A stretch of DNA of 64,000 nucleotides, from positions 124,001 to 188,000 of the forward strand of contig JAHLKD010000102.1 of the NCBI GenBank assembly GCA_025526935.1, read 5' to 3'. Shown here in pieces: positions 55,058 through 64,000 of the stretch. A program made the translations under genes and the position numbers. The number at the start of each line of letters is the position of its first letter. The first letter of the stretch is position 1. This DNA is from Cladochytrium replicatum (Eukaryota; Chytridiomycota; Chytridiomycetes; Cladochytriales; Cladochytriaceae). Below the pieces are notes generated by a model. It did no database searches and had not been told where the DNA came from. It worked only from the letters and a program-made list of their open reading frames with translations.

Positions 55058-57141
55058 ATGATCTGCGGAATCGTTGCGCTGCTGCTGGGGGCGGGAATCG
55101 CAATCGTCGCGTACCGCTCGCATTCTCAGTCTCGGATGAAATACGTCGACCCGCCTGTTGCGAGAATCTCCTTCTGGAAGTGTGCCTATGTCAACTTGGT
55201 CAGCGGTCTGCCCTTCAATCTGCGGAGACTCGCTCTCTGCGATGAGCTGAGCAAAGAGGACATCAAAATTCACGAAGAGTGGTTTGGATTCTTTCGTATC
55301 TTGACTCTGAGCACTCCTGAAGCTGTTCGTACCCAATTCGATCACAGTGAGCCAAAGGAAGCTTGTTTAGTGCCATCTCCGCTCTGACTCTAGCTCTACC
55401 AATCACGAGCAGAACGCTTCCCAAAGCTAGATTTCAACGCCTCTGGTGTTCCTGGATTCAAACACACGTTCTCTTATTACCTCTTTGGAACAAACATTGT
55501 CGGAACGGTCGGAGATGTGAGCTTTGATCAAACAACGTCGAGCTGGTAATATCACCTGCTAACATTATTTTTAGGAGTACATTCTTCACAGGAGTATCAC
55601 TCGGCCTGCCTTTGCGCGTCCCTTTCGCGTTCCCGTCTTTGTATCATGTGTGAATAAGCTATTAGCAATTCTGTACACCCACGGGCATCACCACCCCGAT
55701 TCCCCTTTGGAAGCATACACCTTCATGCAGAGATTGACCCTCGATGTCCTCGGCGCCGCAATGCTCTCCTTCAACTTTGGATCACTTGTACCAGATAGCA
55801 AGGTGACCAATGCAAATGGACTCAAACCCGGCCGATACGTCGACATTTGGAACGAGCTTGCGTGAGTTATTCATCAAGTATTACATTCTGCCCATGGTCT
55901 CACAAGGTCTTTTAATGCAGGAGCACAGTTCTACGCCCAATCAACTTTCTTGTTCCGTACTATTCGAAACTCCCCATTGAACGCAACAGACGCGCCTGGA
56001 AAGCGGCTCGTGAATTCAGAGAAATGATGGAAAAGATTGTCGATGATAGAACTGCTGAGCGACACGCCGCGGGTCTGCATCACGAAAAGAATGACTTGGA
56101 TTTGGTGGACTTGATGGTGGAGGCAGCAGAAGAGAAAAATCTTGGGACTGATGGTGCTCAATGGACCAGAAAGCAGACAGTTGATAACCTGGCTGTATTC
56201 TTCGTTGCGTAAGTAGCTAGAACAGTACGAGTTCAGTTTTCTAAATCTTTTTCCCCTTTAACAATTGTTGTTATGCTCGTCTGAAGTGGAGTGAGCTTCA
56301 ACATTAACAAACAGTTTCGACTGATTTACTAACTTTGTCATTGCTTAGCATGACACCACAGCGAATGCTCTCTCAGCTGCATTTTATCTTCTCGCCGCAC
56401 ACCCCAGTGCGCAGGATGCCATGCAGGAGGAACTCTTTCGCGTATTCGGTAAGTTAAGAGGAGCATTCGTCGATGACTCCCCGATTAAAACCCAACCGGA
56501 CGAACTTGAAGGAAAACCTGCCTCGCTTGTAGACCTTCAGTTTGAAAACAGCGATATTTCCAACTTTGGTCACCTTCTAGGTCAGTGCACTTACGTCATT
56601 GCCGTCATCAAAGAAGCGATGCGGTACGCAGCATAAGGTTATGAAGCGTTTTCAGATAACCTATCACTTACCCAGGCTTTATCCGTCCGCTGCCGTCACT
56701 GGATTGCGAGTTGCGTCCGAAGACATTGACATCCGCGTTCCGATGCCCGACGGTAGCGTCCGAAATTATACGATAAAACGAGGCGCTATTGTCCGCGCGA
56801 ATATCATGGACATGCACTACGACCCTGACGTCTTTGCCAACCCGACGGCATTCATGCCCGAACGCTGGCTAAAGAAGGGAAACACGGCGACGTTCGGGGA
56901 TGAGGGTTCCGATGGTACCTCGTCGTCACTTTCTGGATGGATGCCGTTTGGAGGAGGATTACGGATGTGCATGGGGATTCAGATGTCGCTTTTGGAGCAG
57001 CGCGTGACGCTCGCAATGGTGATGCGAGGGTTTAGAGTTGAGTTGAGCGACGAGACCCGCAAGAACGGGTATGTGCTTGGAACTGCGAATTTGTTGCGTC
57101 CTGTTGGTGTGAAACTGTTTTTCCGGCCCTTGATCTCTTGA
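55058..57141 (+). CDS. Cytochrome P450 monooxygenase
   Basis: My model has seven exons (55058-55346, 55413-55516, 55575-55861, 55921-56208, 56287-56290, 56349-56623, 56676-57141), giving 570 aa. An N-terminal anchor helix (IVALLLGAGIAIVAY) places it in the ER membrane. The I-helix oxygen-binding motif AGHDTT (near residues 323-328) is obtained only if a 4-nt exon (TGGA, 56287-56290) is included. The K-helix EAMRLYPSA gives ExxR near residue 413. FMPERWL is the PERF-like block, and FGGGLRMCMG carries the haem Cys near residue 514. The proline seen in most haem loops is absent. An acidic insert (about residues 360-395) precedes the K-helix. The substrate is unknown. A partial decayed copy lies just downstream. 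Confidence 0.9.
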
Positions 57142-57299
57142 AAGGTAACGAAGGAACAGGTTGGGATTGGGAGACTTGAGAATGGCCAAAACCGTTGTGA
57201 ATACTATTTCTTTTGTGATCCGCATGTTGCTCTGATTGTTAGGAAATATAGTCCACTTGTATCACCAAAGAACAAAGGGGAAGTTAAGCTCACATTCTA

Positions 57300-57346
57300 A
57301 GTAACAAAGCAAGACCACATTCGTAACAAAGCAAGACCACATTTAC
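57300..57346. repeat. Tandem duplication, 22-bp unit
   Basis: GTAACAAAGCAAGACCACAT occurs twice head to tail here, in the spacer after the P450 gene. Confidence 0.7.
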
Positions 57347-57769
57347 AACCAGACGGTAAAATAATTAAGATGAGATTTCCCAAACCACCAAACAATGCCA
57401 AAAAACTCAATCACTGGAATGACAAACCTTAATGCCCCGGCATATGTAGCACTGTACTGCTTGATATCTGAAGATCCAGCCAATTAAGCGCTGACCCTCA
57501 AGTTTGGGGAGGGCTGGTTAACGAAAACGAGCGGTAGGGATGTCTATATAGTAAACAAAGCGTTATCGCTATCCTGTATCGAGCTCTCTTTTTCTTTCTC
57601 GGCACTATTATCCTCACCGGCAATCAGGTTTGCTGGCAGCTATATTGTACATAATTATGAAGGCGGTAATGCTATGCAAGCACCCAAATAATGGCTTTCT
57701 CGCTGTGAAGAAGTTGCATCAGTCGCGACAGATTCTCAGCGTCTAAGCGATCATTCTGAGGTAGCTTAC

Positions 57770-58375
57770 TCGCCTCCAAAGCAAAGAAGAAAACAAAATC
57801 CACGAGGAGTGGATGATTCCGCTCCATTACTTGAGCTTGGACATCCCCGAAGCTGTTCGGACTGAAGACAGTCACAGTGAGAGGCGAGTAAAGCCTCTGC
57901 TACCCGGTTACTTAGATTGCGTAGAGAGCATTTTTCCAAAGATGTATTTCAAAGCTGCTGAGTTCCCTGGTGTCAGCGCTAAGTTATGACGGTGGGCACA
58001 GCCGGAGAAGGGCGGTCCGAAACTACACCATCAAACACGGTGCGATCGTTCAAGCCAACATTTTGGACATGCATCACGACCCGGATGTGTTTGCTGATCG
58101 GAAACTCATTCATGTCCGAATGTTGGCTCGGCGACGGTTAAGACTTGAGTTCTGACAGCTCTGACAGCTCATCGTCGTTTTCTGTATGGATACGGTTCGG
58201 AGGAGGTCTACCGATTTGGATGGGGTTTTGGAACAGCGAGTTACGGTTGCAATAGTGTTGTGGGGTTGAGTTGAGCGATGAGCCCCGCAAGAATCGGCAA
58301 GTGAGATCGGAAAGGGGTCGACATTGCTCAGAAGTGGTATTGTGAAGTTGTTCGGTGAACACTCCGAGCTGCTAG
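57770..58375 (+). pseudogene. Gutted tandem copy of the P450 gene
   Basis: Pieces of the P450 reappear in order. KIHEEWMIPLHYLSLDIPEAVRT matches KIHEEWFGFFRILTLSTPEAVRT (about 57788-57865). FPKMYFKAAEFPGVSA matches FPKLDFNASGVPGF (about 57932). VRNYTIKHGAIVQANILDMH matches VRNYTIKRGAIVRANIMDMH (about 58016). Then IRFGGGLPIW appears where the haem loop should be, without the Cys, and finally ELSDEPRKNR. Exons 3 to 6, including the I- and K-helices, are missing. Stops and frameshifts separate the fragments. Confidence 0.85.
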
Positions 58376-58580
58376 CACTATCTGTTATTTGCAAGCTTTT
58401 TGTTTCGTAGTGGGAAGATATTCATTTTCAAAGAAAAGTACCGAAACAATGCTTTTGGTAAAGTGCAAATATATCCCTATGAACATAAGTATGACGAGCT
58501 GATCAAAACCATATAGCAGTGGGGCACTTAAAGAACATTCACAAGCAGGAAAAGCAGTAGTGAAAAGAATATGAGTAAGC

Positions 58581-60614
58581 TCAAACAAGAGAAGCTCCAG
58601 CCAACCAAGCTTGGACCATCTCGTCAGAGACTTCGCCTTGATCGTACGGCACCATATGTCCAGCTTCGAAGATGCGGATGAAAGTCAAGTTCTCATACGA
58701 GCGAATGGTGCCAGCACTGCGGCCGTTCACAATCCAAGTGAGCTCGTCGGCGTCGTTGTAGCCGTCCTGGCCAGACCATTCGAGCTCCTTTGTCCAAGCC
58801 AGGTTCCCAATCCAGTCACACACACTGGAAATCAAGATTGTCAGTGTTTTCTCCACAATTATACGAACATGGCAAGAAGCGGCTCAGTACCTGTCTGCGT
58901 CACCAACATAGATCAACACCTATTTATCCAAGTTAGCTTAAGTAGAAGATTAGGATATGGACTCCTCACCCTAATTCCTCGCTCTAAGAGATCCTTCACG
59001 TACCCTTGGGCAGGGCGAGCGACTAAAAATACCCAATTACGTGAGGATTCCATCCAGGAGATCATGCTCCATCACATACTGTCCCCCGCTGTGGTGAAAC
59101 GAAGCCCAATGTCGTTTGAACAGCTCTCAAACTTCTTGTCCACGACTCCAAGGATCGCCTTCACTTCCGGATTGTTCAAGAACGAATCGACGTCATTGAG
59201 AATGTCGTAGCACAGTGGATTAGTTTCCGAGCACTTCATGCGGATGTCATAAGGATTCCGTCCGTTCCTGTCCGCGCTTTCCAGAGCCCATCCGCAATAT
59301 AGAGTAGCCGGAACACAAACGAAGGAGTTTTGAGCGCTATAGCACGCTTTGATAAGTTTTGCACAAGTCGGGTAGCGCTGACGCATTTTGGCGGTGACCT
59401 CAGCGGGGTAAAGCGGGGTAACATATCCGTTCTGAAGATAAAAAGTGTCAAACAACCAACAATTTCGAGATGTATTCACAAACCTCTTCCGCGTATGATG
59501 GGATCTCACGGAACTGGACCAGAGCATCAGTGATACCGTTTCCCTGTTAAAACAAAATCGAAGGTTTTTTAACAAACCCATGATGGAAATTCCAATGTAC
59601 ACACAATGAGCACGGAAGCCAAGTTGATGTGAACCCGCCAGTCTTCGTCTGGCTCCACAATGTCGTCGTTCATGGCAACAATCTCATGCGCGAGGGCGGG
59701 GATGTAGTGACCAGCATCTGGAACCATGTGTAATCAGATCGGATTACCTATCAATGCTCTTCTTTCTTACAAGATTCACCAGAGATGTGGAAATCCAGAA
59801 GCTGGAGCTCAGGGATGGCCTGCAAGAGGATCTGGAAGAAGAAGTAGAGATCGCGTGCATCTTCCTCGGAGGTTTTCGGGACGCTCGATCCCGAACCGTC
59901 CGAGTAGGACCATCCGACGTTCGCAGGCTGTTTACATAGAATGTTCAGCCATTTAATTCAAGCTCCGGGAGTGAGTTTGACATACGTGATCAATAAAAAT
60001 GATGTTGGCCTTGTTGTTCCAACCATAAGGGTTATAGAAGGTGCTGTTGCCACCTTCTTCCACACGGCACGGACCCAGCTCCATGAACAGTCCGGTAGCG
60101 GAAGAGCATCCTTGATTGAATTGTCATGAAAAGAAGCAAAGGCGGTATCATTATTGACGGTCTCTTACCAGGACCACCATTTGTCCACATTAGAAGCGGA
60201 TCAGTTTCGGGGGAAGACCTAGACTCGAAGAACCAGAAGAAAAGGTGCTTGCTGTCGCCTACATCAAAGTAACCCGCGAACTTAACAACGTGGATGAATG
60301 CACATTCAAAAGATCCTGTCGAGCATCGAGCATACAGAAGCAACGGTGGGATCACACAGTTGGGAAATATCGTCGTTGCGACGCATTCTCAGCTTGTAGC
60401 CCTTGGCCTTGGGCAGAGCAAAGGTGGTCCATTCTTTCGAGTGGGATATCTTGAGAGCAGATGCAGGCGGACGACTCGCAAGTGATAGCGACGAGGAGGG
60501 AAGACGGAAAGAGCTGTCATGGGGCACGCTGTGGTCCTGGAACAGCAGACCGGGAAGGGCGGAAGCAGCCAGCGACAGCGAGAGCAGCGATACGACGGCG
60601 GAGAGGGCAGGCAT
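58581..60614 (-). CDS. Serine carboxypeptidase, peptidase family S10 (CPY-like)
   Basis: Ten exons (60336-60614, 60169-60280, 59986-60110, 59771-59927, 59605-59717, 59484-59543, 59080-59431, 58970-59022, 58891-58919, 58581-58824) give 507 aa. It removes C-terminal residues, usually in the vacuole or outside the cell. A signal peptide is clear (MPALSAVVSLLSLSLAASALPG), followed by a prosegment. Family blocks are [51 protein letters not shown], the nucleophile ISGESYAGHYIPALA (Ser near residue 222) and GNGITDALVQF. VLIYVGDADSVCDWIGN holds the catalytic Asp near residue 426, and RIFEAGHMVPYDQ holds the His. All introns preserve frame and join these blocks. Several Cys in the insert would form disulfides. 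Confidence 0.95.
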
Positions 60615-61156
60615 CTTATGGCTGGTTAGTGGGTTGCTGGGTGGGGAAATTATAAGTTTTGAATGTTGAACACGTGCAACAAGATAACGCTGGTTTCAAT
60701 AACTAAAGTTAACACAAGCTCACAACCGCTCGAGCTGGCTGAGCGCTTCATCTAGCAGCTGCTGTGTACTTTGGTACTTTCTTTGTTCTTCGGCGTGCTT
60801 TATCGTTGTGTTTGGCTTGATAAAAACAGTCAGTTGGGCACCGGAATACCATTAAAACATCTGAGTTAGCCATACCTGACTGGTATCCATTCTACTGCTC
60901 TCTGTGGGCTTCCGCTTCGCTCCCATCATCATAAGTTGTCGCATCGCCCCAGCGTTCATCACACCATCGTCGTCCCCATCCAACTGCTCCTTCAACTGTC
61001 GTATCGCTGCAGCTTGTTTGAATTTCGATCGACTACCGCCGGATTTTGTTTTGATTGGTTTTTGGGTTGCTTTTTTGCTGTTCTACGCTGCTGCCCCCCG
61101 CTGTGTTTTTTGGCAGCGTTATTTTTCGGTGTCATTTCTGTGCGTGGCTTGAGGGA
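60615..61156. promoter_or_regulatory. Divergent promoter region
   Basis: About 540 bp between the starts of the carboxypeptidase (-) and the Mpv17-like gene (+). The right half is C/T-rich on the plus strand. No gene or named element was found. Confidence 0.4.
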
Positions 61157-62064
61157 ATGGCTGCAAGATTTGCTCGCTGGTACGGTGAGTTTAGAAAATA
61201 ACAATACGAATCTCCAATTCTTTATTGATCCAACTGATATCAGACTCGGCTCTGCAGCGGCGACCGTACTTTGTGCAGATTGTGACGACCGGTAGAGTTA
61301 ACGAACATTGTCAAACAACTTTCGAGCGTCAATTTACTGAACACCATATCTTATCAGGGGTGCTGTTCGCCGCTGGTGATGTGATCGCCCAAGACATTGT
61401 CGAACGTGTACCAAGGCATGACTTCGCAAGGACGGCTCGTCAGACTTCCTACGGTCTCATCGTTGCGGTACACGGTTGTGTGGATCTTTTTAGCCGCCAA
61501 CTATAGCTTGTTTATCGAGTAGGGCCCATCGTGTGCAGCTTGGTACCGGTTCCTTGAAAAATATGTCGTTACTCGCTCTCGTGGATCAAGTAAGGCATCA
61601 TATCTTGCGAGTGTGCTTTTGACTCATTTCTGTATTGCTCTCAGCATTAATTGCTCGAGTGGCGATGGATCAGCTCGTGTTTGCACCCACCTTTATTGCA
61701 ACATTCTTCACTGTCATGGGATTCCTTGAAAGGAGGCCATGGCCTTCGATCCGTGATGGACTCGTTCAGGTAAAGTTTACCTTTTGGTCGTCTAAGAGAT
61801 TTACAAGATGCTGATCTTGATAGCAGACATTCCCCAATGCGCTGATCAACAACTACAAAGTCTGGCCAGCTGTGCAGTTGGCCAACTTCATGCTCGTTCC
61901 TCTCAACTATCGTCTCCTTGTTGTCAACACGGTCGCAACTGGTAAACACAGGTCCAATGCTTATAAGCAAGTGATTCGCTGATTAACTTCTCCAAGGCTG
62001 GAATTCTTATTTGTCGGTCGCAAACAGACGTGCGGCAACGTTACATGTTGACGAGAGGAACTGA
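61157..62064 (+). CDS. Mpv17/PMP22 family membrane protein (Sym1-like)
   Basis: Seven small exons (61157-61184, 61244-61291, 61358-61467, 61523-61589, 61645-61769, 61827-61941, 61997-62064) give 186 aa, the usual size. Members sit in the mitochondrial inner membrane or peroxisome and form channels or aid metabolite and nucleotide homeostasis; yeast Sym1 is the stress-induced relative. Typical blocks are [52 protein letters not shown] and [20 protein letters not shown], then [11 protein letters not shown] and WNSYLS. Four membrane helices are expected. In place of the family's GP..H.WY the gene has GPSCAAWY. Exon 4 begins right after a CGAGTAG acceptor, chosen because it restores this block. 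Confidence 0.9.
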
Positions 62065-62417
62065 CGGCCATTTTGGAATCCATCTTTTCGGGCATTGATT
62101 CTTTCTTGCGGTTTCCTGCAGCTGTAGCCAGCCATACGGAATCATGTCTTTGCATCACTTTATCTTCCACTACATGTTTGCCATACAAAAATTAGCATAA
62201 CACTCACCGAGCACATCGTACTCTCGACTCCAGCTGTAAACAAACACAATCAACGAAAGAAGATACTTCCAAAAAGCCGGGAAGCCAACAGCGCAAAAAG
62301 CCTTGATGAATAGACAAAATGGAAGTTCTCAGGACAACCAAATGAAATAAGAGGCCCCCGTTTCCCGATTTAGTCACAAACGGATTTTGGATAATATAGC
62401 TCGCTCCTAAATTCTGC
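62065..62417. other. Convergent 3' gap
   Basis: About 350 bp between convergent genes, presumed 3' UTRs. Nothing else was seen. Confidence 0.4.
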
Positions 62418-64000
62418 TTAATAGCGTCCTTGCTGTTGCCCACCATACGGCGGCTGTTGTTGCTGGGTCGTTGGCGGCTGGCCGTATCCCTGCTGCTGGT
62501 AATAGTAGTTTTGGTACTGAGCCTGACCCTGCGCAGCGGTGTTGGGGCTTCCTGAAGTTGGGTAAGCCGGAGGCTGAGAGGGCGTGCCCGGGTAGGTTTG
62601 GTAGGTTGATGTTTGCGCCCCGTAATACTGAGGCATCTGGCCCTGAGAAGGCGATTTCTGCATTGTCGAAGTTTGCGGTGTCGCTGCTGGGTTGTAGCCA
62701 GAATAGCTGGGGGCAGTCGTTGCAGCAGAGTACCCTGCATACTGCGGTGCAGGGGATTGCTGAGTGTATGTACTGCTTGTGCTTGGCTGCGATTGGTGTC
62801 CGCTAGGAAGCCCAGGAATCTTTTGCATAAACTTGTTGAACATATTCTTCCCATTTCCAGCGCGCTTATCTGCACCGTTCGTGGGAGAAGTCTGCTGGTT
62901 CGGCGAAAGCGTCACAGAGCCGTGCTTATTCGATGAGGTTTGAATGCCCTGGAAGGCGGTGACGATGTTTTGCATCAGACCAGCATTGGAAGAGGGCTGA
63001 CTGGAGATGGATGCCACATCAGACGGACGACCCTGCTCTGGAGTGAGGTTTTGTGTTGATCCATACGGACTAGCAGCAGCGCTGGTGTTGCTGGTGTTGT
63101 TGCTAGCTCCTCCCGGAGCTGGAGTGGCGTACTGTGCTGGTACGTAAGTCTGAACCGGTGCCACAGCAGCAGCAGGCTGTTGTTGAACTGCTCCTTTGGA
63201 TCGCCACTCTACAAACATCGATGAGTTCACTTTTCGGATCTCTTTTGTGAAGTAATAGAGAAGGTTGGTCTTCAGTGTGTCGAACTCGTCCATCTTCGTG
63301 CTCGCAAGCGGACTGCAGCTGATTGCGTACGGAGGGGTTGAAGGAATACCGGCGTTGACCAAAGGTAGCAGTTCGCGGGCGGGGTCGAGTCCAAAGCTGT
63401 AAAATGTCACCTTCGCACGAATAAGTTCATCGACGACCTTTTTCTTTAACTTAAAAATGTCTGCAGGCTTCATCGAGTCGGCTTTGAAGATGACCGGAAC
63501 CACAGCACACACAGAGCTGAGTCTCCTCATGTACTCGATATCAACCGGCTTCACACGGTGCAAGATTCCATATATACACAAGTCGACGTGTGTATGGCCA
63601 CCGGCACCACTGGAAAGGAAACGCTCAATCGTGCCCTTCATTTCAGCGGTATTGCTTTTGGTGAAATAGCCATCGGTTGTATGGAACTGGGCAACGTGGT
63701 ATGCTACCACAGGCTCAATAGCGGCCATTGCGTCGATAGTTGCGCCGAATCCGAAAGTATCAACGAAAGTCAGGTTCATAGGCTCTTCACCAAGGTGAAG
63801 TTGGTCTGCCGGAATGGTTGAGGCTTTGAGCTCGTGGGTAAGCTTTTCTGAAGAGTCCAAAGGACCGTGTTCGCTTATTTCATCCATCATCATGAATCGG
63901 TGAATCAGCGATGTCTGTGATTGGGTAAAAACCATCAGAAGGTGATAGAGGAGGTGCGATTTGCTTGAAAACTACCTTTCCGATTCCGCTATCACCGCAC
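62418..64000 (-). CDS. Septin-like GTPase with long Gln/Tyr/Pro tail (5' end outside the window)
   Basis: Two exons are visible: 63976-64000 (partial) and 62418-63914. Septins are filament-forming GTPases at division sites and the cell cortex. The P-loop GDSGIGKTSLIHRF is split by a 61-nt intron right after the Lys. Switch II reads TFVDTFGFGATID, where septins normally have DTPGFGD. HVDLCIYGILHRVKPVDIEY matches the septin CLYFI.PTGH.LKPLDIEFM region, VPVIFKADSM replaces the AKAD motif, and DEFDTLKTNLL follows. The roughly 260-residue C-terminus is rich in Gln, Tyr, Pro and Ser (YGQPPTTQQQQPPYGG), unlike the coiled coil typical of septins. The first exon or exons lie beyond the right edge. A diverged septin or a septin-like TRAFAC GTPase is likely. 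Confidence 0.8.

Noticed and set aside
1-64000. Searched by eye for CRISPR arrays, rRNA, tRNA, riboswitches and polycistronic operons.
   Set aside because: None found; introns, spacing and gene content are those of a eukaryotic nuclear genome.

Overview
The window looks like nuclear DNA of an intron-rich, early-diverging fungus, most likely a chytrid. This is an inference from gene content: a division-1 chitin synthase, a septin-type GTPase, a fungal-type vacuolar amino-acid transporter, BUD13 of the spliceosomal RES complex, and genes broken by many GT-AG introns, most of them 45-70 nt. No rRNA, tRNA, CRISPR array or bacterial operon was seen. All exon models were built by hand from splice signals, frame continuity and family motifs. 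For every spliced gene I list as intact, the exon lengths sum to a multiple of three.

Layout. 0.8-6.1 kb: a chitin synthase (-) diverges from a predicted seven-TM protein (+). 6.2-11.8 kb: decayed material (a 3' relic of the seven-TM gene, a GTT-rich tract, a truncated cullin) plus an acidic gene with a ruined tandem copy. 12.5-21 kb: a FAR1/GCM1-like transcription factor (-), two tandem epoxide hydrolases (+) with a duplicated promoter/first-exon block between them, and a quinone-oxidoreductase-like enzyme (-). 21-26.8 kb: a small unknown gene, a PEP-mutase/isocitrate-lyase-family enzyme, and two more seven-TM paralogues facing each other. 27-32 kb: a Pro/Tyr-rich gene that appears to carry an internal inversion, an AIM24 protein and the KEOPS subunit Cgi121. 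32-40 kb: a membrane-anchored aminopropyltransferase-like + SET fusion, a METTL18/Hpm1 histidine methyltransferase divergent from a chorismate-lyase-like gene, and a wax-synthase/DGAT-like acyltransferase. 40-42 kb: Ty3/gypsy and GNAT relics. 42-55 kb: BUD13, an AVT-type transporter, a very large class-3 lipase (DAGL-like) and a PIP 5-kinase. 55-64 kb: a P450 whose oxygen-binding motif seems to need a 4-nt exon, a gutted P450 copy, a serine carboxypeptidase, an Mpv17-family protein and a septin-like gene running off the right edge.

Themes. Local duplication followed by decay is the strongest pattern: the seven-TM family (three intact genes, two relics), epoxide hydrolases, the acidic gene and the P450 all show it. 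Three head-to-head gene pairs share intergenic gaps of about 85-122 bp. The lipase and PIP5K lie side by side and both act in phosphoinositide/diacylglycerol metabolism, but nothing in the sequence shows they are co-regulated. The best candidates for undescribed biology are the seven-TM family, the aminopropyltransferase-SET fusion and the eukaryotic chorismate-lyase-like gene.
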